The notes: generated by a model not told the origin, from the sequence alone. A DNA stretch of 56,379 bases from an uncultured Lachnospiraceae bacterium (GCA_946558695.1 CAMNTQ010000020.1:1-56379); one strand, 5' to 3'. Positions 15,426 to 25,083 are shown, numbered from the stretch's first letter. Made by a program: numbers and translations.

Positions 15426-16604
15426 TTAATTTTGTGAATCCAACGCCTGCGCATCGGTTGTCGGAGCCTTGATACACGCCACGATTCCGATTACTGCCAG
15501 TGCTGCCGCCGATACGATAAATCGGTTCGCGATATCCTCACCCAGCATATTGGCCAGCGGGTTCACAACATACGCCGAGATAAAGTTACCCACATTATAT
15601 GTAGCGGATATGATCGCTATCGCCAGCGAAGCCTGTGCTGCGGGAACCATGTTCGCTCCGAATGTAACCGCGCCCGGATTACGGATGGCAAAGCCGATTC
15701 CTACCAGTACGGCTCCGACACAGATCGTCGGGAAACTGGTAGTCAGTCCGACCAGCGCCGTACCTGCCGCCATCACAAGGATAGATGCCCCGATCGTAAA
15801 ACGCTTGAAAGTCTTTACTACGAATCCCAGTACCAGTCCACCTACAATACCGATAACCTGCATGATAGATGCCACTGTTCCTGCCGTACTCGCATCTCCG
15901 ATCCCTTTCCGGTCGATATACATCGCGATGTTTGTGTTAAATGTAGCTACAAAGATACCTGTGATTAGGCAAAGCGCCCCGAAGTACACCATACTGCCGG
16001 ATATTCCTGATTTTTCTCCTTTTTCTGCCTGCGGGGTCGTCTCCCCCTTCGGAACAGTCAGAAGAATGATGACAATGATCGGCAGCGCGATGAGAAATAC
16101 CAGATATCCTCTCTTCCATCCTGCCATAGCCGTCAAAAGTCCGGATCCTTTTGCAATGATCGTTCCTCCGATACTTACAAAGATCGACTGGAATCCCATG
16201 ACTCTTGATTTATCAAGACCGGTAAAATAGTCGGAGATCAGAGATGAACTTGTTACAACTACAAAGGAAAGACCCACACCGATTACAACACTGGCCGCAT
16301 ACAGCATCCAAAGCTGACTGTTTAAAACCTGCGGCATTAAGCCTCCGATCAGCATAAGCGCCGTACCGATGATCGCAATATCTCTTTTTGTAATCTTTGG
16401 CTCTAACATCGGTTCCAGAATCATGGCCGGAAGCGTCGTTAAGTTAATCAGTGTCAGGACAATCTGGATTGCCGAGTCGCCTGCATCCGGGAAAAATTTA
16501 CCTACTTCCGCAAGAATCGGCGCTAATGCGCTGTTACACGCCATTGTCAGCGACATAACCAAAAGTCCGGCCGCTATGACTTTTTTATTTTTTCCATTTT
16601 CCAT
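15426..16604 (-). CDS. major facilitator superfamily transporter
   Basis: 392 aa with about 12 predicted membrane segments (for example MYIDRKGIG between segments 6-7 and 7-8, and SLAIAIISATYNVGNF near segment 10-11). It has the general MFS layout with a charged central loop (residues 195-210). The substrate is unknown. It is the last gene of the aldolase operon, so import or efflux of a pathway substrate or end product is likely. Confidence 0.8.
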   Translation of the reverse strand: MENGKNKKVIAAGLLVMSLTMACNSALAPILAEVGKFFPDAGDSAIQIVLTLINLTTLPAMILEPMLEPKITKRDIAIIGTALMLIGGLMPQVLNSQLWMLYAASVVIGVGLSFVVVTSSSLISDYFTGLDKSRVMGFQSIFVSIGGTIIAKGSGLLTAMAGWKRGYLVFLIALPIIVIILLTVPKGETTPQAEKGEKSGISGSMVYFGALCLITGIFVATFNTNIAMYIDRKGIGDASTAGTVASIMQVIGIVGGLVLGFVVKTFKRFTIGASILVMAAGTALVGLTTSFPTICVGAVLVGIGFAIRNPGAVTFGANMVPAAQASLAIAIISATYNVGNFISAYVVNPLANMLGEDIANRFIVSAAALAVIGIVACIKAPTTDAQALDSQN

Positions 16605-16634
16605 TTTCTATTCCTCCTCATACATGTATTTTTC

Positions 16635-17684
16635 TTATCTCTTCCAGATATATTTTCTTTCTTCGCCTTTCAGGTAAGCCAATACTTCCTGAGACATCAT
16701 CTCTCCTGACCAGTTATCTACGTCTGTCGTAAGTCCTGCCATATGCGGCGTGCATACAACATTTCTCATAGAAAGAAGCGGATGGTTCGCCGGAACCGGC
16801 TCCTTCCAGTGTACATCGATCGCCGCCCCGCCGATGGTTTTGTTCTGAAGCGCCTCCACAAAATCTTTTTGGTCGATCACGGCCGCCCTCGCAGTATTGA
16901 CAAGGATCGCCGTCGGTTTCATCTTGGAAAACCAGTCTTTGTTCACAATACCCTTTGTCGATTCAATAACCGGAAGATGCAGACTTACCATATCGCTCTC
17001 GGACAACATCGTATCAAGATCAACCGCTCTTGCACCGTCTGCCTCGATTTTTTCCGCCGGCATAAAAGGATCATACGCAAGGATCTCCATACCAAAAGCT
17101 TTCGCCCTCACGGCTACCTCCCGGCCGATCGCTCCGTATCCTGCGATTCCAAGCTTCTTTCCATATAACTCAAAGCCGATCCCATAATCTGTATACGGAT
17201 GATTTTCATCCAGCGGCCCCCAGATAACGTTCTTTACATCCGGCACATCGTAGATATCCTCTGCCGCCTCTCCCAGATGTTCTCCCTTCTGGAGACCTGT
17301 CGCCGACAGCGTAAGCTTTCTTGCTACGGCAAGCATAAGCCCGATATTAAACTCTGCTACTGCCACCCGGTTTCTTCCCGGCGTATAGGACAGCTTGATT
17401 TCTGCCTTCTTAAGTGTCTCATTATCCACAGTCACCGGAGTACCTTTTGCGACACCGATAAATTTCATGCCTGATCCGATCCAGTCGTTCAATGTATCTG
17501 CTCCCGCATTCTCATCGCCCAGTACGACAATCTCATAGCCTCTGCACTCTTCGCGCACCATCTCCTCCGTAACATTTCCTTTTCCGTGCTTTAGCTCACC
17601 CGCTGTCGTAATATCGCAGTACTCCTTGATCTCTTCCATCCTTTTCTCCGGAAGCTGTGTACACAAAACTAATTTTTTCTTCAT
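16635..17684 (-). CDS. D-isomer-specific 2-hydroxyacid dehydrogenase
   Basis: 349 aa. The NAD-binding motif GYGAIGREVAVRA (about 190) is followed by the catalytic Arg in LVNTARAAVID, the Glu in WKEPVP and the His in TPHMAGLT. The family interconverts 2-keto acids and D-2-hydroxyacids (glycerate, phosphoglycerate, lactate types). The sequence DVHWKEP is slightly unusual next to the common DVFxxEP. It sits between the MFS and flavoenzyme genes with 20-30 nt gaps, so it belongs to the operon. Confidence 0.85.
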   Translation of the reverse strand: MKKKLVLCTQLPEKRMEEIKEYCDITTAGELKHGKGNVTEEMVREECRGYEIVVLGDENAGADTLNDWIGSGMKFIGVAKGTPVTVDNETLKKAEIKLSYTPGRNRVAVAEFNIGLMLAVARKLTLSATGLQKGEHLGEAAEDIYDVPDVKNVIWGPLDENHPYTDYGIGFELYGKKLGIAGYGAIGREVAVRAKAFGMEILAYDPFMPAEKIEADGARAVDLDTMLSESDMVSLHLPVIESTKGIVNKDWFSKMKPTAILVNTARAAVIDQKDFVEALQNKTIGGAAIDVHWKEPVPANHPLLSMRNVVCTPHMAGLTTDVDNWSGEMMSQEVLAYLKGEERKYIWKR

Positions 17685-17704
17685 ACTGTCTTTTCTCTCC
17701 TTCC

Positions 17705-19675
17705 TTATACTAAAAGCGCGCTGTAGTACGCCGTATTCATAGCATCATATATCTTTCCGACCTTTTTGCAGTCTCCCACGATATAAGTCTCCTCTGTCAG
17801 ATTGGCAAGCTCATCCACTTTATCATAAGGAGCTCTGAAGCCAAGAGCGCATACAACGGTGTCTGCCTCTACAAGAAACTCCCTGCCGTCCCTCTCACAC
17901 AAAACGCCGGCTGGAAGAATCTCTTTCACAGTCGTATTTACAAGACATTCTGCCGCCTTCTCTACTTCCGGCAAAAGACCGCCGCGATAAAAAGAATTCA
18001 CCTCTTCCGCAATGGAAGACTTCATCTCAATGATCGTACACTCTTTCCCTTCATGGGCAAAACCTACCGCGCCCTCCGCGCCTACGAGACCGCCTCCCAT
18101 GATGGCAACCTTCTTCCCCAGTTTTTCAGGATGAAGTTCTGCGTCAATCGCCATCACGACATGATCCTGATCCATCCCCTTGATCGGAGGACGAAGTTCA
18201 TTGGAACCGATTGCGACAAACAATGCATCCGGAGCAAAATCTTTCACATAATCCGGCGTCGCCTCTGTATTCAGGACAACCTTCACTCCCGCGCGCTCTG
18301 TCCTTCTCTTCAGCACGCCGATCAGTTTCTTTATATCCTCTTTAAAATACGCCGCTCCTGCCGGGTGGAGATTGCCGCCAAGCTTATCGGACTTCTCCAC
18401 AAGTGTTACGTCATGTCCTCTTTCAGCTGCCGTAATAGCCGCTTCCATTCCTGCCGGTCCGCCTCCTACGACAAGCACCTTTTTCGAATACTCTGGTTCT
18501 TTTTTCGGAAACTTTGCAGAGATCTGTTCGCCCATCGTAGGATTGACCGCGCACTTCACCATCTCCAGTTCACCGGTTGCGCCAAAGCACTCGTAACATC
18601 TAAGACACGGCGTGATATCATCCGCGCAGCCCGCCAACGCCTTTGACGGAAGGTATGGATCCGCCAGACTCGCGCGCCCAAGTTCTACCGCATCAGCCTG
18701 ACCGCTTGCGATGATCTCTTCCATCTGCGCCGGATCATTCAGGGAACCTACGCAGGCAACCGGCGTCTTAACATGCTTTTTGATTTCCGCCGCCAGATAT
18801 ACATTCACTCCGCGTGGATAGAATGCCGACGGGTGCGTCCGGCAGAACATATCCGGATCTTCATGATTCCCGCAGGATACATTGATCAGATCCACCTTGT
18901 CGTCTATCATCTGCGCGACCCGAATACAATCCTCAAGTCCCAGCCCTTTATCCGTCAGATCATCCCCTGATATTCTGGCTTCAATCGGGAACTGCGGCCC
19001 GACCGCTTTTCTTACCTCTTCAAGAGCCATTACAAAAAATCTTGCGCGGTTTTCCAGCGAACCGCCGAATTTATCTGTACGTCTGTTCCATACAGGCGAT
19101 AAAAATTGTGAAAACAGCCAGCCATGCGCCGCATGCACCTGCACCATGTCAAATCCCGTTTCCTTGCAAAGCTTCGCTGCCTTTCCGTAAGAACTGATAA
19201 TCTCATAGATCATCTCTGCCGGCATCTCCTTTACTTCGCCTGCCGGCATGGACATATCGCTCGGTCCGTACGCTTCCTTGCAGGTGTCCACGTCCCCGCC
19301 GACACTGGCAAGCCCGCCGTACATTCCGCCGTGTGACAGCTGGATGTTCGCGTATGCCCCAGCGTTATGAATCGCTCTTGCCGCTTCGCACATTCCCTGC
19401 CTGACGCCGAAAGCGTCAAGCTGAAGCTGCTTATTATGTGATTTTCCGGTTGAAGAGTGCACGATTGCCTCCCCGTATGTGACGACGCCTGCGCCGCCCT
19501 TTGCTTTTTCTTCCAGATACGCTGTCATCTCCGGTGTAAAGTGTCCGTTAAGGTCAATCATACTTGGACTCGTGGGCGCGCAGATGATACGGTTTTTCAT
19601 CCGGATATTCCCTACCCTGAGGGGCGAGAACAGATGCGGATATAATTTTTTCCCGGCATTACATTTATTTCCCAT
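17705..19675 (-). CDS. Old Yellow Enzyme-type NADH:flavin oxidoreductase with Fe-S and FAD domains
   Basis: 656 aa, cytoplasmic. It has the three-part layout of 2,4-dienoyl-CoA reductase and bile-acid BaiCD/BaiH-type enzymes: an N-terminal FMN barrel (LFSPLRVGNIRMKNRI; VQVHAAHGWLFSQFLSP), a four-Cys Fe-S motif (PCLRCYECFG, then a fourth Cys in MVKCAVNP) and a C-terminal FAD/NAD domain (VLVVGGGPAGMEAA; VAIMGGGLVGAEGA). The first three cysteines are spaced C-x2-C-x2-C, tighter than the usual C-x2-C-x3-C. It likely reduces an activated C=C bond. Finding it among sugar-cleavage genes is uncommon. Confidence 0.85.
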   Translation of the reverse strand: MGNKCNAGKKLYPHLFSPLRVGNIRMKNRIICAPTSPSMIDLNGHFTPEMTAYLEEKAKGGAGVVTYGEAIVHSSTGKSHNKQLQLDAFGVRQGMCEAARAIHNAGAYANIQLSHGGMYGGLASVGGDVDTCKEAYGPSDMSMPAGEVKEMPAEMIYEIISSYGKAAKLCKETGFDMVQVHAAHGWLFSQFLSPVWNRRTDKFGGSLENRARFFVMALEEVRKAVGPQFPIEARISGDDLTDKGLGLEDCIRVAQMIDDKVDLINVSCGNHEDPDMFCRTHPSAFYPRGVNVYLAAEIKKHVKTPVACVGSLNDPAQMEEIIASGQADAVELGRASLADPYLPSKALAGCADDITPCLRCYECFGATGELEMVKCAVNPTMGEQISAKFPKKEPEYSKKVLVVGGGPAGMEAAITAAERGHDVTLVEKSDKLGGNLHPAGAAYFKEDIKKLIGVLKRRTERAGVKVVLNTEATPDYVKDFAPDALFVAIGSNELRPPIKGMDQDHVVMAIDAELHPEKLGKKVAIMGGGLVGAEGAVGFAHEGKECTIIEMKSSIAEEVNSFYRGGLLPEVEKAAECLVNTTVKEILPAGVLCERDGREFLVEADTVVCALGFRAPYDKVDELANLTEETYIVGDCKKVGKIYDAMNTAYYSALLV

Positions 19676-19729
19676 AATCTACTCCTTTACTTTCAGCGAA
19701 CGAAGGCCTACGCCCTCTGTTTCCTGTAT

Positions 19730-20875
19730 TTACATCGCTTTGCGCAAGATTGTAAGAACATCTTCTTTGGTTACTCCCTGTCTGGGATTAAATCCAAGCA
19801 CAGGTTCTTTTAATACGTCCTCCGCCAGCATTTCCAGATCTTTTTCCTCGATTCCCTGCTGGGACAATGTCTTAATCCCCAGCTCTTTTGTCAATTTTAA
19901 AAGTTCTTTAGATAAAAGAAGCTGATCCTTCTCCATATCCCCTGTTACCGGAAGTCCTATTGCCTGCGCCAGCTCTGCCATCTTCTGCGGACAGCTTGGT
20001 GCATTGTATTCCATCACATAAGGCAGGACCGTAGCATTCGCCATGCCGTGAGCCAGATGGAAATGCGCGCTTAATGTGTGGGCAATCCCGTGAACCAGTC
20101 CCAGATTCGCATTGGAAAATCCGAAGCCTGCGATGATACATCCAAGCATCATCTGCTCTCTTGCTTCCATATCCGAGCCGTTTGCTACAGCTCTTGGCAG
20201 GTATTTTTGAAAAATCTGCAGCCCTTTTAAAGAATGATACTCTGTAAGCGGAGTTGCCATATTGGAAATATAGCTTTCCACTGCATGAGTGATCGCATCC
20301 ATCCCTGTCGCCGCTGTGACAGAAGGCGGCATTGTCTTAGTAAACTCCGGGTCCGCAATTACTTTATCCGCTACGATCTTATTATCAATGATAACGTATT
20401 TGCAGACTGCTTTTGTATCTGTCAGCGCGACTACATTGGTAATCTCACTGGACGTACCGGCCGTTGTCGGAATCGCGATCAACGGCAGCACTGCTTTTTT
20501 AACCATCCCGATTCCGCCGTACTGCCCAATCGGCCCCGGATTTGTCATCAGGATGTTTACTGCTTTTGTCAGATCAATGCTGCTGCCTCCGCCCACTGCC
20601 ACAAACACATCAATCTCTTCCGCATGCGCCAGCTTCGCAGCTTCTTCCACCACCTCATTGGTAGGATTAGGGATCACTCCGTCAAAAACAGTAACCTTCA
20701 CTTCAGCTTTTTCCACTTCAGCCAGTACCTTTTCCGCGATTCCTGCCATCTTAACGCCTGCGTCATATACAACCATAACACTCTTTGCCACGTACTCCTT
20801 GAGCATTTTCGGCAGCTCTTTTACCGCATCTTTACCGAACACAACATTGCTGCTTGCAAAAAATTCACTTGCCAT
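19730..20875 (-). CDS. iron-containing alcohol dehydrogenase (FucO/lactaldehyde reductase-like)
   Basis: 381 aa. The NAD-binding GGGSSIDLTKAV (about residue 95), PTTAGTSSEIT and metal-binding positions in GMDAITHAVESY, LVHGIAHTLSAHFHLAHG (three His) are all present. The family reduces short aldehydes such as lactaldehyde or glycolaldehyde to diols, regenerating NAD. It lies 13 nt after a class II aldolase, so it likely removes the aldehyde half of the cleavage product. Confidence 0.88.
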   Translation of the reverse strand: MASEFFASSNVVFGKDAVKELPKMLKEYVAKSVMVVYDAGVKMAGIAEKVLAEVEKAEVKVTVFDGVIPNPTNEVVEEAAKLAHAEEIDVFVAVGGGSSIDLTKAVNILMTNPGPIGQYGGIGMVKKAVLPLIAIPTTAGTSSEITNVVALTDTKAVCKYVIIDNKIVADKVIADPEFTKTMPPSVTAATGMDAITHAVESYISNMATPLTEYHSLKGLQIFQKYLPRAVANGSDMEAREQMMLGCIIAGFGFSNANLGLVHGIAHTLSAHFHLAHGMANATVLPYVMEYNAPSCPQKMAELAQAIGLPVTGDMEKDQLLLSKELLKLTKELGIKTLSQQGIEEKDLEMLAEDVLKEPVLGFNPRQGVTKEDVLTILRKAM

Positions 20876-20888
20876 ATCTTCTTCCTCC

Positions 20889-21533
20889 TTACACTGCCTG
20901 ATCCGCTGCGATCAACTCTTTCATCTTCTGAACGCCTTCCTCCGGCATCGGCTCATACGTGCCGAGAAGTTTTGCGTACAGCGTTGTGATTGCCATTTCC
21001 TCTGTATATTCTGTCGCTGCCATAGCCGCTTTCATATTCTTTCCGCAGCAGAACATTCCATGATTCTTTATGAGAACAGCTCTTCCGTCTTTTCCAAGAG
21101 CTTCTACAACTTTATCCGCAACTTCATCGCTGCCCGGCATTGTAAATGGTACGATTCCTACCGGAACAAATTCACACTGCGGAGGAGTAATCGGTTTTAA
21201 CTGTGCAGCGTCTCCCATTGCCATAACGGTCGTGAACATCGCATGCGTATGTACCGTTGCCTTTACATCCGGTCTTGCGCGGAGTACTGCTGTGTGCATC
21301 GGAACCTCAGACGACGGTTTGTAATTGCCTTCCAGCCATTTTCCGTTCAGATCGACAATCGCGATATCTTCAAGAGTCATTCCTTTATATGGGATACCGC
21401 TTGGCGTGATTGCTACAACGTCATCTTCATCATCCCTCAACGCGATATTTCCGGATGTTCCTTTGATCAATCCCTGATCTACCGCGTCCAAAATAGCCTC
21501 TAATACCTGTTTTCTGATTTTCTCGTATTTCAT
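20889..21533 (-). CDS. class II aldolase (fuculose/rhamnulose-phosphate aldolase type)
   Basis: 214 aa. Family marks: GTSGNIALR near residue 25, the catalytic Glu in SSEVPMHTAV, zinc ligands HTH in ATVHTHAMF and a third His in LIKNHGMFCCG. It should split a ketose 1-phosphate into dihydroxyacetone phosphate and an aldehyde; the exact sugar is unknown. It is the promoter-proximal gene of the operon running down to 15426, with AAAGGAGGT before the ATG. Confidence 0.88.
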   Translation of the reverse strand: MKYEKIRKQVLEAILDAVDQGLIKGTSGNIALRDDEDDVVAITPSGIPYKGMTLEDIAIVDLNGKWLEGNYKPSSEVPMHTAVLRARPDVKATVHTHAMFTTVMAMGDAAQLKPITPPQCEFVPVGIVPFTMPGSDEVADKVVEALGKDGRAVLIKNHGMFCCGKNMKAAMAATEYTEEMAITTLYAKLLGTYEPMPEEGVQKMKELIAADQAV

Positions 21534-21598
21534 AATGTATACCTCCTTTAATTTCTAACACCATTCTATTATGCGCGCCTTTTCTTATCAAACAGCCT

Positions 21599-21620
21599 TT
21601 TTCCGCTTTGATGAGGAAAT
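21599..21620. promoter_or_regulatory. operator of the aldolase operon (TTTTCC-N10-GGAAA)
   Basis: TTTTCC (21599-21604), GCTTTGATGA, GGAAAT (21615-21620). Ten of the surrounding bases (TTTTCCGC and ATGAGGAAA) are shared with the element at 25172-25193, there in the other orientation. Toward the aldolase gene a CATAAT -10-like box follows 25 bp later; no proper -35 is present, which fits a regulator that activates. Confidence 0.65.
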
Positions 21621-21638
21621 ATCCCTGACACTGACAGC

Positions 21639-21667
21639 TTGACATTTTCCGTTTCTACCCGTTATCA
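21639..21667 (+). promoter_or_regulatory. promoter of the PRD-type regulator
   Basis: -35 TTGACA (21639-21644), 17-bp spacer and TTATCA (21662-21667). The spacer contains a TTTTCC half-site of the locus element (21645-21650), and a perfect ATCATT-N10-AATGAT palindrome (21664-21685) overlaps the -10, so autoregulation is plausible. Confidence 0.5.
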
Positions 21668-21749
21668 TTTTCTTTATAGAATGATGCTAGTGTCAAAAGG
21701 TCATCTTTGAATAGGAAAAAACAAAATTGAAATTGAGAGGAGAATGAAT

Positions 21750-23693
21750 ATGAATATGGAATCTTTATCACTGTCACTCAGGCAGCGGAAGCTGCTCCAT
21801 TATCTTCAATCTCAGAAGGACTATACGACCGGAGAACAACTGGCCGGACATCTTCATGTCTCTTCCCGTACCATCCGCAACGATATTACGGAACTCAATG
21901 AAGCCTTGAAGAAATACGGAATCCAGATCAATTCCAAAAGAAGCATAGGTTACCTCCTTGAAGCAAAAGATCCCGCTTCACTGAAACAATTAAGCCAGGC
22001 AAGCAACTCCTTCCTTTCAAGAGACGAACGGGTAAGACATATTGCGTTTGAGTTATGCCTTTATGACGAACCTCTTGATCTCTATGATCTGGAAGACGAG
22101 ATGTTTGTAAGCCGAACAACTCTGGAGCACGACTTGATTGCTCTGAGAAAGCAATATATCCTTCCGGAACCTCACATCAAATTCTTTCGGAACAAAAACG
22201 CGATCTTCCTTGAAAAAGATGAACGGAAACGCCGGGCCATCCTAAACCGTCTGTTTTCGGAAAACTGGAATTACAATTCCAAAGGCAATACTTACTACCG
22301 CTATCAATATTTTGATGAAAAGATTGTCAATCTGGTTATGAACGAGATTCACTATTTCCTGACGAAATATTCCATCCATATCGAGGACGTCAACATGGTA
22401 ATTCTGGATATGAGTATTGTGATTATGTATTACCGCATTTCTAAAGGCTGCCATCTGACAGAACCGCTGACAAAAACCTATAAAGATCCGGCGGCTGTTA
22501 CGGCGGTTGACGAATTGCTTGATTCGCTGGAAGAAAAGCTTTCCTGCTGTTTTTCGCCTTTAGAACGTGAGGATATCTATCTCCATGTGTCCTGCAGCAA
22601 ACTTCCGGATACAGAACAGTTAAACTTCCGGACCGCACCCGATTACTTTTCCAATGGAATCATCCGGCTGGCGGATACTTATATTTCCGAAATATTCGAC
22701 ACATACCATATTAATTTTTCGGACAACGAGGATTTTTATATCACTCTGCTCCAATATCTCCGATACCTTGAGCTGCCGGTACATTATTTTAACAACATCC
22801 CTACCCATACGGATGTGACGCGCTCCCAGTTCCTGATAGAATTTGAGATTGCGTTCTCCATCCAGCCGCTGGCGCTTGACTACTATGGCTCCTACCTGAA
22901 CCATACAGAGCTTTTATACCTTTCTTTCTGTATATCCGGCGCTCTTGCCTACCTGAACCGAACCGCGCCAAAGCTTAAGACAGTGATCATGTCCCAGTTA
23001 AATCTTCCGTCCTCCTGGGAATTAAAACAGCGCCTGCTAAGCAAATACAAAAGCTACATCGAACTTACCGCGCTGCTTCCTGTATATTTGAAAGACAGCT
23101 ACGACTTTTCAGATACGGATCTGGTTATTACTACTGCCGACAAAGAGATCACTTCACAGCCCGGCTGTGAAACCTTGCTTGTCACACCCTTCCTGAACCG
23201 AACAGACTTTGAGAATCTGGATTCCTATATTTTAAAGACACAGCTTAACCGGCTGTACCATTCCTCCCCGCCCACTCTTAACGAATTGTTCATGGATGCT
23301 TTCTGGCACGAAAGGATAGACACGCAAGACTACTTTGCAGTAATCGAAATGCTGGCTATGGATTTTATAAACAACGGATATGTCGGCCCCGAATACCTGA
23401 CTGCCATCTTAAGAAGGGAATCTCTTCTTACTTTTGCTTTCCAGCCCAGCATCGTGCTGATGTATTCTCTTGTCCCAAGCGCCAGAACCCGCCTGTCTAT
23501 CGCCACCTTAGAACATAGGATTAAAAGGAATTCTTATAAGATCCGCACGATCGTCATGGCGGCGCTGCGGCCAGAGGAAGCTACTTTAATATTCCGTCTG
23601 ATCAATGAACTGTATTACCCGGGATTCAACCCGAATGACACCCGTTTCTTAAAAACCAAAGAAGAACTGATGGATTTCTTTGAAAAAATATGA
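21750..23693 (+). CDS. BglG/Mga-type transcriptional regulator with PRD and EIIA-like regions
   Basis: About 647 aa. An HTH_11 domain (residues 8-65; LAGHLHVSSRTIRNDI) is followed by two PRD-like regions (about 85-300 and 300-400), an EIIB-like stretch (about 420-500) and an EIIA-like C-terminus (about 510-647). PRD histidines usually accept phosphate from PTS proteins. Here the typical LxxH signature reads LDMSIVIMYYR, and the EIIA AxPH motif reads AFQPSIV, so the usual phospho-histidines seem lost. No PTS transporter is in the locus. The ATG at 21750 has AGGAG 7 nt upstream; the one at 21744 is too close. Likely activator of locus 1. Confidence 0.8.
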   Translation: MNMESLSLSLRQRKLLHYLQSQKDYTTGEQLAGHLHVSSRTIRNDITELNEALKKYGIQINSKRSIGYLLEAKDPASLKQLSQASNSFLSRDERVRHIAFELCLYDEPLDLYDLEDEMFVSRTTLEHDLIALRKQYILPEPHIKFFRNKNAIFLEKDERKRRAILNRLFSENWNYNSKGNTYYRYQYFDEKIVNLVMNEIHYFLTKYSIHIEDVNMVILDMSIVIMYYRISKGCHLTEPLTKTYKDPAAVTAVDELLDSLEEKLSCCFSPLEREDIYLHVSCSKLPDTEQLNFRTAPDYFSNGIIRLADTYISEIFDTYHINFSDNEDFYITLLQYLRYLELPVHYFNNIPTHTDVTRSQFLIEFEIAFSIQPLALDYYGSYLNHTELLYLSFCISGALAYLNRTAPKLKTVIMSQLNLPSSWELKQRLLSKYKSYIELTALLPVYLKDSYDFSDTDLVITTADKEITSQPGCETLLVTPFLNRTDFENLDSYILKTQLNRLYHSSPPTLNELFMDAFWHERIDTQDYFAVIEMLAMDFINNGYVGPEYLTAILRRESLLTFAFQPSIVLMYSLVPSARTRLSIATLEHRIKRNSYKIRTIVMAALRPEEATLIFRLINELYYPGFNPNDTRFLKTKEELMDFFEKI

Positions 23694-23703
23694 CATAAAA
23701 AGT

Positions 23704-23746
23704 AGATAAGCGCATAGTCTTTAAAACTACGCGCTTATCTTCTTTT
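23704..23746 (+). terminator. terminator after the PRD-type regulator
   Basis: AGATAAGCGC (23704-23713) pairs with GCGCTTATCT (23731-23740), with an inner AGT/ACT pairing, followed by TTCTTTTC. It may also serve the convergent MFS gene. Confidence 0.8.
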
Positions 23747-23784
23747 CATTTTCTGTCTGTTCCGTTAAATTCCCGCACACATAC

Positions 23785-25083
23785 CTATTTTTTCATAAGC
23801 TCCGGGTGTTTCAGCTTATCCCATTTTCCTTCCTCTGTCCTTGCGACGATCAGAATATTGAGAAGGAATAATACAAAGTATACGACATACGCGCCGGTAA
23901 GACTTCCGGTAATCTTCATGACCACTGCGTTCACAACAAAATTCAGGCACCCGATACAATAGTTGATCGGGAAGATCACTCCATTTACTTTCGGATAATC
24001 CAACACCCCGAAGATAGACGCCGGAAACGACAGCGACATATTGGTACTTCCGCCCAGCGAAAATCCTACGATAAAGATTGACACATACACAAAGGGAAGG
24101 AAAAATTCCGCCAGCAGATTGAACAGGATTCCCAGCGCGAAGATTCCGCAGTAAATCATACATGCCTTCTTTGTTCCTAATTTTGTATCGATAAACCCAA
24201 TCGCATAGCTCCCGACGATTCCCACAAGCCCTGCCACCGTCATAGCTGAGATCGCTACGCCTTCCGAAAGTCCCAGCGATATATTCCTTGGCACAAACTG
24301 CGTGATGATCCCTAAAAGCCCCAATGTGATGAAGCCCGGAACGATCGACGCCAGCCATACCTCCTTACAGCTTAACATCTTTGGAATCGTCCAGTCACTG
24401 ACATACCCGTCATACTCCGAAATCTTTTTATACTCCGTCTCATATACTTCTTTTGTCACATTGTCCGGATACATTCCTGCTTCAATCGGATTGTCCCGCA
24501 GTGTGACGTATTCATAGACCGCCAGCAGAATCGCCGCCGCCGCAAACGCGGCAAGACTTGTCTTATAATCCGCCAGTGTAAGTAAAAAGGTCATTAACGG
24601 CGCTAAGATCGCCGTACCTATATTGGCTCCGATCGTACTGATCCCGTTTACCACTCCTCTTTTTCTCGGGAACCAGTCCGACTGCATCGGTCCGGTACAC
24701 AGATAAAAGCAGCCCTGCCCGCAGCTAACCATGATGCACTGCGCCAATGCGTACATCACAATATTGGTCGCCCGTAAAAACAGAAAATAGAAAGTCAATC
24801 CAAATATAATAAACAATGCGGCGCTTACTTTTCTTCCGCCAAACCGGTCGCGGAATTTCGCAATCACCAACATCATAGCCACGCCCACAAATCCCGCTAC
24901 CGTCCCCATACTTAAACAGAGCTCGTAATCAAGACCCGACCCTTTCGCAATAGCAGGCAGGGCGATATTCAAGCCGTCATTTACTCCGGCGTTTGTCACC
25001 AACATAGCCAGAATCGCAAAGACCATCAGATGCCAGCCTTTTCCAAGGTTGAAACTCTCTCTAACAGTTAATTTTTCTTTCAT
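23785..25083 (-). CDS. major facilitator superfamily transporter
   Basis: 432 aa, about 12 membrane segments. The loop 2-3 motif appears as AKFRDRFGGRKVSA (about residue 78), the typical MFS G-x3-D-R/K-x-G-R-R/K region, and there is a longer central loop (residues 200-225). The substrate is unknown, but the promoter carries the same element as the aldolase operon, so it probably imports the substrate of locus 1. The ATG at 25083 is preferred to TTG at 25095, which touches the AGGAG ribosome site. Confidence 0.8.
   Translation of the reverse strand: MKEKLTVRESFNLGKGWHLMVFAILAMLVTNAGVNDGLNIALPAIAKGSGLDYELCLSMGTVAGFVGVAMMLVIAKFRDRFGGRKVSAALFIIFGLTFYFLFLRATNIVMYALAQCIMVSCGQGCFYLCTGPMQSDWFPRKRGVVNGISTIGANIGTAILAPLMTFLLTLADYKTSLAAFAAAAILLAVYEYVTLRDNPIEAGMYPDNVTKEVYETEYKKISEYDGYVSDWTIPKMLSCKEVWLASIVPGFITLGLLGIITQFVPRNISLGLSEGVAISAMTVAGLVGIVGSYAIGFIDTKLGTKKACMIYCGIFALGILFNLLAEFFLPFVYVSIFIVGFSLGGSTNMSLSFPASIFGVLDYPKVNGVIFPINYCIGCLNFVVNAVVMKITGSLTGAYVVYFVLFLLNILIVARTEEGKWDKLKHPELMKK

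Noticed and set aside
15469..16230. 253-codon + strand frame opposite the first MFS gene
   Set aside because: No ribosome site, Pro/Ile/Thr-rich composition typical of an antisense shadow of a membrane protein.
20234..21200. Two + strand frames of 251 and 303 codons opposite the iron alcohol dehydrogenase
   Set aside because: Antisense to well-conserved enzyme motifs; no family features of their own.
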